Below are positions 27,214-36,268 of a stretch of 64,000 nucleotides of DNA, piece by piece. The number at the start of each line of letters is the position of its first letter. The first letter of the stretch is position 1. The notes under the pieces are model-generated. The model saw only the letters and a program-made list of their open reading frames with translations, made no database searches and had not been told where the DNA came from. The position numbers and the translations under genes are program-made. The DNA is from Riemerella columbina DSM 16469 (GTDB taxonomy: Bacteria; Bacteroidota; Bacteroidia; Flavobacteriales; Weeksellaceae), in assembly GCF_000374405.1 (NCBI RefSeq), contig NZ_KB894218.1:1683-65682 (forward strand), read 5' to 3'.

Positions 27214-27249
27214 AAAATAAAAACTACCTCTAAAGCGCAAGAGGTAGTT
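27214..27249 (-). terminator. Terminator of the yebC-like gene
   Basis: Minus strand AACTACCTCT pairs with AGAGGTAGTT around an 8-nt loop, followed by TTTATTTT. Confidence 0.88.
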
Positions 27250-27278
27250 CATTCAAATTTCAAAATAAAAAGATTCGT

Positions 27279-28019
27279 TTATAATGTTTGCATCATTTCA
27301 TCAGTAATTTCCATATTGTGAAATACATTTTGTACATCGTCATCTTCCTCAAACTTTTGAAGCATTTTCATATTCGCTTGGAATTGCTCTTCTGAAACCG
27401 ATTTATTAATGTTAGGAATTCTTTGTAATTCTGCATTTTTAGCTTCTATATTAAGTTCGTCTAACTTATGAGAAAGTGAACCAAAGTCTTCAAATGCAGT
27501 AGTGATGATGACTTCTTCTTCTTCTGAATCAATATCTTCTGCCCCACCATCTATCATTTCCATTTCAAAATCTTCCCAATCTATATTAATGGATGACTTA
27601 TCTAAAGTAAATATCCCCTTTCTATCAAAAAGAAAAGAGAGTTCACCATTCTTACCTAAATTACCATCATGTTTGTTAAAGATAGCTCTTACATTGGCAA
27701 CGGTTCTCGTCGGGTTATTAGTAGTACATTCAATAAAGAAGGCGATACCTCCTTGTCCGTAACCTTCGTAAGTTACCTCTTCATAGTTTTCAGCATCTGC
27801 ACCGCTGGCTTTTTTTATGGCTCTTTCTACATTATCTTTTGGCATATTAGCTCCTTTGGCATTTTGGATGCATCTACGCAGTGCTGGGTTGGAATCGGGG
27901 TCTGGTCCTCCTTCTTTTACAGCAAGAGCAATGTCTTTACCAATTTTTGAAAATGTTTTAGCCATTTTATCCCATCTGGCTAATTTTGAAGCTTTTCTAT
28001 ATTCAAATGCGCGTCCCAT
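27279..28019 (-). CDS. YebC/PmpR family protein
   Basis: A 246-aa YebC/PmpR (TACO1) family protein. Family members have been described as DNA-binding transcription regulators and, more recently, as ribosome-associated factors that help translate proline-rich stretches. GRAFEYRKASKLARWDKMAK, NMPKDNVERAIKKASG and YEGYGQGGIAFFIECTT are highly conserved. I start at ATG 28019; a longer frame upstream is a hydrophobic artefact crossing the promoter box at 28040-28047. It is monocistronic, with a terminator at each end. Confidence 0.93.
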   Translation of the reverse strand: MGRAFEYRKASKLARWDKMAKTFSKIGKDIALAVKEGGPDPDSNPALRRCIQNAKGANMPKDNVERAIKKASGADAENYEEVTYEGYGQGGIAFFIECTTNNPTRTVANVRAIFNKHDGNLGKNGELSFLFDRKGIFTLDKSSINIDWEDFEMEMIDGGAEDIDSEEEEVIITTAFEDFGSLSHKLDELNIEAKNAELQRIPNINKSVSEEQFQANMKMLQKFEEDDDVQNVFHNMEITDEMMQTL

Positions 28020-28039
28020 AATTTTTAAATTTATCAGTG

Positions 28040-28047
28040 CAAAAATA
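28040..28047 (-). promoter_or_regulatory. Bacteroidota -7 promoter box
   Basis: TATTTTTG on the minus strand, 20 nt before the start at 28019; exact TAnnTTTG. Confidence 0.65.
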
Positions 28048-28057
28048 AGCAAAAAAA

Positions 28058-28090
28058 TAATAAAAAACGCTCCCAATATTGGGAGCGTTT
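28058..28090 (-). terminator. Terminator of the ompA-family gene
   Basis: AAACGCTCCC (28065-28074) and GGGAGCGTTT (28081-28090) flank AATATT; the whole block is a perfect palindrome with a T-rich exit on the minus strand. Confidence 0.92.
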
Positions 28091-28113
28091 GATATAATAG
28101 AATGATAACTTAA

Positions 28114-29550
28114 TTATCTTCTTCTTTTAGTAGTTTTTCTTTTAACTACTTTCTTCTTAACTACTGGAAGGTCAGATTTATTAAGTGCTTCCCATGCAGA
28201 ACCACTTACCGCAGATACAACTACTTTTCTGTCTTTCATTCTCTCAGTGTTAGAAGCAGTTGCTGGAACAGTTGCTTCAGCAGAACCTACACCTTTAGAT
28301 TTTAACTGAGAACTACTTACCCCTCTTGCTTCTAATGCAGCTACTACAGACGCTGCTCTCTCTCTAGAAAGTCTCAAGTTGTAGTTAGCATTACCTTTAG
28401 CATCTGTATGACCAGTTACTAAGAAAGTTCCACCATTAGAAGACTTGATGATGTTAGCTGCTTCATCTAATTTGCCATTAGACTCAGGTCTGATAGTTGC
28501 TTTGTCGAAATTAAAGAAAATACCTTGTAATGCTCCTGTAGCTTCGGTTGCATAAGCTTCTTGAGGCTTAGGGCATCCATTGTATTCAGCTAAGCCAGGA
28601 ACATCTGGACAAGCATCGTCTTTGTCAAGAACACCATCATTGTCTCTATCTGGCCAAGGACATCCATTATTTTCAGCAGGACCTGCTACATCAACACAAG
28701 CGTCATCTTTATCAAGAACACCATCACCATCAGTATCTGGCCAAGGGCAACCATTGTTATCTACTGGTCCAGCTACATCTGGGCAGTTATCATCTTTATC
28801 TGGAACTCCATCGCCATCAGTATCTGGGCATCCTTGGAATTCTGCTAAACCTGGAGTGTCAGGACATAGGTCATCTTTGTCAAGAACGCCATCCTTATCT
28901 CTATCTTGGTTACCGAATCTGAAGTTCAAGGTTGCAGAAGCTTGCCAGAAATTAGCTACTGTAGACTTATCAGTCGGAGTAGATACATAATCACCTTGGA
29001 TACCAAGACCGAAGTTCTTAGTCAACCAAATGTTAGTTCCTAAACCAGTTGCTAAAGCAAAGTGGTTAGCCCCGATATTTTCTTGCTTGTCGTTTACAGC
29101 GCTAGAAACACCTGTATAGTCATGTCTTAGATAGTTGGCACCAACTCTTGCATAAGGGTCGAACCAAGCCTCTTCGTTACCAAAGAATAGACCAGCAAAT
29201 TTCAATTGAAGACCAAGACCAGTCATCAACATAAATTCTTTGTCCATTCCATACTTTTTGTTATCTACATTACCAACAGAAGTCTGCCAGTCGATAACTA
29301 AAGCTTTACCTAAGTTTCTTGCTACGGTTAACTTTGATAATGGAGGTGTAATAGTGAAGTTGTTGATATTATACAAACTTTCACCTGAAAATGCTGTTTT
29401 CATAACATCTCCTGCATTACCACCTGCAGCTACATGGTTTACCCCATGTGCACCAACTCCGATTAACCACGGATTACTGGTAGTTTGTGCGGAAACAGAA
29501 GTAGCAAGTGCTAATGCTAATGCTGAAATTCCTAATTTTAGATTTTTCAT
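28114..29550 (-). CDS. OmpA family outer-membrane porin with TSP3 repeats
   Basis: A 478-aa major outer-membrane protein. Signal peptide 1-22 (cut after VSAQ or nearby), beta-barrel at about 25-213, four thrombospondin-3 calcium-binding repeats at 216-328 (DxDxDGVxDxDDxCPD), then an OmpA/peptidoglycan-binding domain from about 340 (FNFDKATIRPES, TGHTDAKGNANYNLRLSRERA). It links outer membrane to cell wall. Related proteins are major surface antigens in Riemerella. An odd feature is the strongly basic end KKKVVKRKTTKRRR beyond the OmpA fold. An imperfect promoter box TTATTTTG lies near 29580. Confidence 0.93.
   Translation of the reverse strand: MKNLKLGISALALALATSVSAQTTSNPWLIGVGAHGVNHVAAGGNAGDVMKTAFSGESLYNINNFTITPPLSKLTVARNLGKALVIDWQTSVGNVDNKKYGMDKEFMLMTGLGLQLKFAGLFFGNEEAWFDPYARVGANYLRHDYTGVSSAVNDKQENIGANHFALATGLGTNIWLTKNFGLGIQGDYVSTPTDKSTVANFWQASATLNFRFGNQDRDKDGVLDKDDLCPDTPGLAEFQGCPDTDGDGVPDKDDNCPDVAGPVDNNGCPWPDTDGDGVLDKDDACVDVAGPAENNGCPWPDRDNDGVLDKDDACPDVPGLAEYNGCPKPQEAYATEATGALQGIFFNFDKATIRPESNGKLDEAANIIKSSNGGTFLVTGHTDAKGNANYNLRLSRERAASVVAALEARGVSSSQLKSKGVGSAEATVPATASNTERMKDRKVVVSAVSGSAWEALNKSDLPVVKKKVVKRKTTKRRR
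28567..28905 (-). repeat. Four tandem TSP3-repeat coding units
   Basis: Four units of about 80-87 bp encode D-rich calcium loops, each with DKDD and a CPD/CVD step ending in NGCP or QGCP. The second and third units are the most alike in DNA sequence (GCCCTTGGCCAGATAC-type blocks). Copy number could change by slippage or recombination. Confidence 0.85.
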
Positions 29551-29627
29551 AGAATTAAATGATTAAATAATTGATTATGCAAAATAAATATAAATTTTTC
29601 GTTCTAGCAAGGTTTTTACGATTTTTT

Positions 29628-30086
29628 TTAACTTTTTTTTATGATTCGGTCTAGATTTCTTTTATTATCTCTGTCTTTTATACTTTGCCGTTTATCATAA
29701 AGCTTTTTACCTTTAGCTAAAGCAATGATGATTTTAGCTTTGCCACGCTCATTAATATATAATTTTAACGGGACAATTGTATTCCCTACATCTTTCATTT
29801 TCTTTTCCCATTTTTCCAATTCTCTTTTATGAAGTAAGAGTTTGCGTTCTCTTTTGGTCTTATGGTTATAAAATGTCCCTAGCTTGTACTCATCAATCGA
29901 CATATTAATAATATAGAGTTCGCCATCAATAAATTGGCAGAAACTCTCAGCAATAGATGCTTTGGAACTTCTTAAAGATTTTATTTCCGTTCCCGTTAGC
30001 ACAATGCCCGCTTCAATTTTGTCTAAAATCTCATATTCAAACCTTGCTCTTTTATTAAGAATGTTGACTGTTTTTTGAATTTTCAT
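29628..30086 (-). CDS. smpB: SsrA-binding protein SmpB
   Basis: A 152-aa RNA-binding beta-barrel protein that delivers tmRNA to stalled ribosomes. NKRARFEYEILDKIEAGIVLTGTEIKSLR, here split as NKRARFEYEI and GIVLTGTEIKSLR, is diagnostic, as are FCQFIDGELYI and the C-terminal basic tail YDKRQSIKDRDNKR, which fits the decoding centre. Length is normal. The ssrA gene is not in the window. Confidence 0.97.
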   Translation of the reverse strand: MKIQKTVNILNKRARFEYEILDKIEAGIVLTGTEIKSLRSSKASIAESFCQFIDGELYIINMSIDEYKLGTFYNHKTKRERKLLLHKRELEKWEKKMKDVGNTIVPLKLYINERGKAKIIIALAKGKKLYDKRQSIKDRDNKRNLDRIIKKS

Positions 30087-30157
30087 CAGTTGTGAATTAC
30101 CAAAATCTGTACCAAATCTTTTGTATTGATAAGATATGGAAGACTTTATATTTATAA

Positions 30158-31822
<1,665 letters not shown>

Positions 31823-31841
31823 ATCATCGATAAAACTACTG

Positions 31842-31870
31842 AACGCCTTGCAATTTGTGAGGCGTTTTTT
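31842..31870 (+). terminator. Terminator of the ABC-F gene
   Basis: AACGCCT (31842-31848) pairs with AGGCGTT (31860-31866), extended by three weaker pairs, then T6. It ends 8 nt before the first LytTR-type half-site, closing the upstream unit. Confidence 0.88.
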
Positions 31871-31877
31871 ATTTTCT

Positions 31878-31907
31878 ACCACTGAGCTATCCAATTCTAC
31901 CGTTCAG
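31878..31907 (+). promoter_or_regulatory. LytTR-type operator (imperfect plus perfect repeat)
   Basis: ACCACTGAG (31878-31886) and ACCGTTCAG (31899-31907) are 12 bp apart. The second fits the LytTR consensus [TA][AC][CA]GTTN[AG][TG] at every position; the first has two mismatches. Exactly 33 bp separate the second site from the -7 box at 31941. This is the same layout as at 33710-33780. Confidence 0.72.
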
Positions 31908-31940
31908 CATTATTTTTTTTCTTTGAAGAGAGTGGCGGAT

Positions 31941-31948
31941 TAGTTTTG
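31941..31948 (+). promoter_or_regulatory. Bacteroidota -7 promoter box of TonB receptor gene
   Basis: TAGTTTTG, exact TAnnTTTG, 16 nt before the receptor ATG and 33 bp after the LytTR-type repeats. Confidence 0.7.
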
Positions 31949-31964
31949 TCTTAAAATTAATTTT

Positions 31965-33703
31965 ATGAAACAAATTTTTCTATTGCTAATGTTGATGCTG
32001 ACTCAGTTTATTTTAGCACAAACCAATATTTCAGGTAGTGTATTATTTAAAAATAAAGGGGTTCAATATGCGAGTGTGTCCCTTATCAACTCTTACGATG
32101 GCTCCACCACGGATGTTAGTGGTCGGTTTACTTTTGAAACGGAAGAAAAAGGACCACAAGTTATTTTAGTACAGCACCCAGATTATAACGACCAATATGA
32201 TACGATAGAGATTAGTCATCAACCAATAGAATTAACGATATTGCTTAAGGAAAATTTTAAAGCCATAGATGCGGTAGTTATTTCGGCGGGGAAAATGGAA
32301 GCGAGCGATAAAAAGAGAGCCACCGTATTGCTTTCTGCTTTGGATATGTATACTACTGCAGGTTCGGGTGGGCAGGTGTCCCAAGCGTTGACCACCTTAG
32401 CTGGAACTCAGTCGGTGGAAAACGCCTCTGGTCTATTTGTAAGGGGTGGTACGGGAAATGAAACACAATTCTATATTGATGGCAATCTCGTTAACCATTA
32501 TTTTTCCAATACCGTCCCAGGTTTTTCTGGAAGGGATAGAATGAATCCCTCATTATTTAAAGACAATGTCTTTTCTACGGGTGGTTATTCTGCACAATAT
32601 GGTCAAGCATTGTCCTCGGTGTTGGCTTTGGAAAGTGTAGATTTCCCAAATCAATCTTCGGTAGATTTAGGTATTGCACCATTCTTTATTAGCGGTGGCT
32701 TTCAGCAGGTAAATGAGCCTAAAACTAAGTCTTATGGCTTGATGACGACTTATACAGATTTTAGTTTGATGAAAAAGTTAATGTCCCAAACTATTGAATT
32801 TAAGGAAGTGCCTAAAAGTTGGGCGTCTAATTTTAATTTTAGATTAAAAACTAAGAATGGCATCGTAAAATACTATGGCAGTTACGACCAAAATAATATG
32901 AGCATTATTCAGCCTAATGTAGAGTTTGAAACTTTAAAAAATGAAACGGCTCTTAAAAGTAAAAATACCTTTCACTCTCTGTTTTGGAAAGAGCAATGGG
33001 GACGCTATACTTTAAATATGGGAAGCTCTTTTACTTATAATTCGACTTACTTAAATTTCAAAACTTTAAAAAACGGTCAAGAATTTTTTAATAAAGCTTT
33101 GGAAACTAAGGACTACTATCTCAATACAAAAACGACTTTAGAAAGAAAAATAGGTTATATTTCTGCTATTCGTGCGGGAATCGAGTGGAACTACGCAAAT
33201 GAACGCATACAACTTCCTCAACTTAATCTTCAGTATCCTTCGGTGCAATATCGTTTGGCAACATTTGTGGATAGCGATTGGGGAATTTCCAAAACACTAG
33301 CACTTAAATTGGGATTGCGTTCGGAATATACCAGCCTTACAGCATCTTGGACTTATGCCCCACGAGCGGCGGTTGGTTATCGGGTAGACCGTATTATGAT
33401 ATTAATGAAAGGATAAACGCGACAATAATTCGCCAACAAGGGATTTTAAAGGATAATGTTTCTTTGGATATGAGTGTTAATTATGTACCGAGTTTAGGAA
33501 AGAAGAATGTTAAAGTCAATACTGTTTGGGTGCTCTCTGTAAATAATATTTTGGGACGAAATAATGTCTATGATTATCAATTTCCAAGTAATGGTCAGCG
33601 ACAGATAGAGCAACGCCCAGCCTTTAAACAATTTTTTATGATAGGCGTATTTCTAAGTTTTGGTGTGGATAAAACTCAAGAAATTATTGATAGGAATTTG
33701 TAA
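31965..33703 (+). pseudogene. TonB-dependent receptor with internal deletion and frameshift
   Basis: Signal peptide (MKQIFLLLMLMLTQFILAQ), carboxypeptidase-like regulatory domain (ISGSVLFKNKGVQYASVSL, TTDVSGRFTF), plug (GLFVRGGTGNETQFYIDGN) and part of the beta-barrel read normally to about 33380 (TYAPRAAVGYR). There the frame shifts: the original frame stops at 33414-33416, while the +2 frame continues as GRPYYDINERINATI to the true barrel end (SVNNILGRNNVYDY ... GVFLSFG). The join skips a large part of the barrel, perhaps 150-250 residues by comparison with typical receptors. It belongs with the LytTR-regulated locus; the ligand is unknown. Confidence 0.85.
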
Positions 33704-33709
33704 TACTAT

Positions 33710-33739
33710 ACCGTTCGGTCAATAAAAACAACCGTTCGG
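33710..33739 (+). promoter_or_regulatory. LytTR-type operator, two perfect direct repeats
   Basis: ACCGTTCGG occurs at 33710-33718 and again at 33731-33739, 12 bp apart (21 bp start to start, two helical turns on one face). Both copies satisfy the LytTR consensus at all nine positions. The -7 box TACCTTTG follows 33 bp later. The likely binder is the LytTR regulator encoded at 35528-36268. Confidence 0.85.
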
Positions 33740-33772
33740 AGTGTTATTTTTTTTAACGATAAGGATACCGTC

Positions 33773-33780
33773 TACCTTTG
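33773..33780 (+). promoter_or_regulatory. Bacteroidota -7 promoter box
   Basis: TACCTTTG, exact TAnnTTTG, 27 nt before the ATG at 33808; positioned 33 bp after the LytTR-type repeats. Confidence 0.72.
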
Positions 33781-33807
33781 CTGTATTAATTTTAAAACTT
33801 TAAAACA

Positions 33808-34467
33808 ATGACAACTAAATTTTTTAAACCATTTTTTACTTTTATGTTTATCTTCGTAGGTTCTGCATTGGCAATGGCACAATCTAAATACGAACAAGTG
33901 ATGACAGAAACTATTGCAAAACTTCAGCAAGCCAAAACCAGCGATGATTATACGGTATTGGCTAACGATTTCGCTCGTATTGCCAACAAAGAAACCGATG
34001 CGTGGCTACCACAATATTATACTGCTTTGGCTTACCTTAGCAAAGGTAGAACAATGATGGGGGACCCCGCTAAACTATCAGAGTTAGATGCGCTGGCTGA
34101 TACTGCTGATGACTATATCGAAAAAGCTGATGCACTTTCCCCTAATAATGCGGAAATTTATACCTTAAAGAAAATGTCTCATAGCCTTAGAATGATGGTA
34201 AACCCTATGGAACGCTACAAAACAGAAATGCCCAAAGCTGAAAAAACTTTAGCTATAGCACAATCGCTCAGTCCTGATAATCCAAGAATCACCTTGCTAA
34301 AAGCGGAAGATACTTACTTTACACCAGAACAATTTGGTGGTAGCAAGGAAAAGGGGATGGAGTTATTTAAAAAAGCTTTAGAGCAATTTAAAACCTTTAA
34401 ACTAAAATCTTCGTTGCACCCAAATTGGGGGAAAGCAGAAGCGGAATATTTTGTAAATAAAAAATAG
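33808..34467 (+). CDS. Exported TPR-like helical protein
   Basis: A 219-aa protein with signal peptide 1-25 (FVGSALAMAQ) and an all-helical body. Helix pairs such as YYTALAYLSKGRTMMGD, DDYIEKADALSPNNAEIY and AEKTLAIAQSLSPDNPRI have the spacing of tetratricopeptide repeats, so it is likely a periplasmic scaffold or partner of the adjacent receptor. No enzyme motif is visible. It has its own LytTR-type operator and promoter and is followed after 23 bp by the sensor kinase gene, so this promoter may also drive the two-component genes (autoregulation). Confidence 0.75.
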   Translation: MTTKFFKPFFTFMFIFVGSALAMAQSKYEQVMTETIAKLQQAKTSDDYTVLANDFARIANKETDAWLPQYYTALAYLSKGRTMMGDPAKLSELDALADTADDYIEKADALSPNNAEIYTLKKMSHSLRMMVNPMERYKTEMPKAEKTLAIAQSLSPDNPRITLLKAEDTYFTPEQFGGSKEKGMELFKKALEQFKTFKLKSSLHPNWGKAEAEYFVNKK

Positions 34468-34490
34468 CAACTGAATAAACTATAATTCCT

Positions 34491-35522
34491 ATGAAACTAT
34501 ATTGGCTTAAAAATATTCGTTCTTTATCCATCGCAATCCTTGGAGTAACTTTGATTATATTTATCGTTTCTCCTCAGGATAGAACACTACACAACTTTTT
34601 AATTAAATTAAAATATTCTACCTTCTATGCCATTGGGTTTGGGCTAACCAATATATTAATGAATGACTTGCTTACAAAACGGTATCCATGGGTAACCCAT
34701 ACGCGTAAACGCTTGATATTCGGTATCGTTGGAACTTTGGTGCTTAATCTGGTAATGACGGTACTCCTAAGCTATATTGATGTCGTGGTATTTCAAAAGA
34801 GAAGTTTTGACTTTTTTAGTAATGAAACCATCATTAATGTTTGGATTATTTTGAATATCGCACTTTTAATTTCAGCCCTATTCCACGCGTATGGATTTAT
34901 GACCGCTTTAAAGAAAAGCCATCAAGAAAAACTAGAAGCAGAGCAACGCCTATCCCAAATTAAAGAAGCCCAGTTTGAAAGCCTTAAAAGCCAACTGGAC
35001 CCACATTTTCTTTTTAACTCATTAAATGTTTTAAGTGCTTTAATTGAAGAAAATCCTAAGAATGCTCAAATCTTTACCGATGAACTTTCCAAAGTTTACC
35101 GCTATGTTTTAGAGCATAAAGACAAGCCATTGGTTACACTAACCGAAGAATTAAGTTTTGCTAAAGTCTATACACATTTACTAAGTACTCGGTTTGATAA
35201 GCGTGTGCAGTTTCATTTTGAAGTTGAGCTATCAGACCAAGAATTCATCGTACCTTTGTCGTTGCAATTATTGCTGGAAAATATTATAAAACACAATACG
35301 GCAACTGAACAAAGTCCCTTAAAAATAAGACTTTACAAAGAACATCATTATCTTGTGGTAGAAAATAATTTACAAAAAAGAGCATTGTCCCAACATAGAA
35401 AAGGCATTGGGCTACAAAATATTAAACAAAGGTATGCACTACAAACCAATAAACCAGTATTGATTGAAGAACATGCAAATCATTTTAAAGTGAGTCTCCC
35501 TATTTTATCATTTTCAAATTAA
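34491..35522 (+). CDS. LytS/YehU-type sensor histidine kinase
   Basis: A 343-aa membrane kinase. Four hydrophobic helices (about 11-27, 43-60, 75-98, 116-137) with short loops form the sensor; there is no large periplasmic domain, so it may sense a membrane or lipid signal. The His_kinase domain has QLDPHFLFNSLNVL with phospho-acceptor His172, followed by the HATPase region (QLLLENIIKHN, GIGLQNIKQRY). A short coiled coil (142-165) joins the two. It ends 5 bp before the LytTR regulator, its obvious partner. Confidence 0.93.
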   Translation: MKLYWLKNIRSLSIAILGVTLIIFIVSPQDRTLHNFLIKLKYSTFYAIGFGLTNILMNDLLTKRYPWVTHTRKRLIFGIVGTLVLNLVMTVLLSYIDVVVFQKRSFDFFSNETIINVWIILNIALLISALFHAYGFMTALKKSHQEKLEAEQRLSQIKEAQFESLKSQLDPHFLFNSLNVLSALIEENPKNAQIFTDELSKVYRYVLEHKDKPLVTLTEELSFAKVYTHLLSTRFDKRVQFHFEVELSDQEFIVPLSLQLLLENIIKHNTATEQSPLKIRLYKEHHYLVVENNLQKRALSQHRKGIGLQNIKQRYALQTNKPVLIEEHANHFKVSLPILSFSN

Positions 35523-35527
35523 AACTT

Positions 35528-36268
35528 ATGAAAACCATTATTATAGAAGACGAAGCCTTAGCGGCAAGAAAACTACTACGCATGCTCAGTCAATTTCCTT
35601 ATATTGAAATGGTCGCCACTATTAGTTCGGTAGAGGAAGGCGTAGAATACTTTAAACATCAGCCGCATCCAGATTTAATATTTTCGGATATTGTGTTGGG
35701 CGATGGGCTTTCTTTTGATATTTTTGAGCAAGTGCCAACCCAGAGTTTTATTATCTATACCACGGCATTTGACCAATATACACTAAGAGCCTTTAAATTA
35801 AATTCTATTGATTATTTACTAAAACCATTTAGCCAAGAAGAATTAGAACAAGCCATAGAAAAATTCCAATCCTTTCAGCCCAAAACACAAGCCTACCAAC
35901 AGGTTGATTTTAAAGGATTGATTCAAAAGGAAGACCCAAAACTGTCCAGAGTTTTAGTGAAGATTGGCTATAATCTAAAAATCTTACCGATAGAAACCAT
36001 TGCTTATTTCTATACCGAGCATAAAATTGTATACGCTAAAACCGCCGAGCGTGCTTACCCTACTGATTTTTCTTTAGAAGAATTAGAGCAGGTGCTAGAG
36101 CCGCAGCAGTTTTTCAGAGTGAGCCGACAGTATATCATAAATTTAGCCTATATTAAAAATATCCATACTTCGCCTACCTATACCGTAGAGATGGAAGTTC
36201 CTAATGATGTCCCTATATCCATCAGCCGAGACCGAGTAAAAGATTTTAAGGTGTGGCTGAATGGCTAG
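35528..36268 (+). CDS. LytTR family response regulator
   Basis: A 246-aa two-domain regulator. The receiver domain has IIEDEALAARKL and the phospho-acceptor Asp54 in FSDIVLGDG, with the conserved Lys in LLKPFS. The C-terminal LytTR DNA-binding domain (about 145-246) shows IETIAYFYTEHKIVYAKT, FFRVSRQYIINLAYI and ISRDRVKDFK. LytTR proteins bind 9-bp direct repeats 12-13 bp apart, exactly what precedes the genes at 31965 and 33808. Its 3' end overlaps the convergent transporter gene by 23 bp. Confidence 0.95.
   Translation: MKTIIIEDEALAARKLLRMLSQFPYIEMVATISSVEEGVEYFKHQPHPDLIFSDIVLGDGLSFDIFEQVPTQSFIIYTTAFDQYTLRAFKLNSIDYLLKPFSQEELEQAIEKFQSFQPKTQAYQQVDFKGLIQKEDPKLSRVLVKIGYNLKILPIETIAYFYTEHKIVYAKTAERAYPTDFSLEELEQVLEPQQFFRVSRQYIINLAYIKNIHTSPTYTVEMEVPNDVPISISRDRVKDFKVWLNG

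Noticed and set aside
28580-28990. A 136-codon open frame opposite the TSP3 repeats, and the repeats as a CRISPR array
   Set aside because: The frame is the low-complexity mirror of the calcium-repeat codons. The repeats are in-frame protein repeats without unique spacers.
31874-31894. A complete tRNA gene on the minus strand
   Set aside because: Only the D-arm sequence is present; no acceptor stem, anticodon arm or T arm can be formed.
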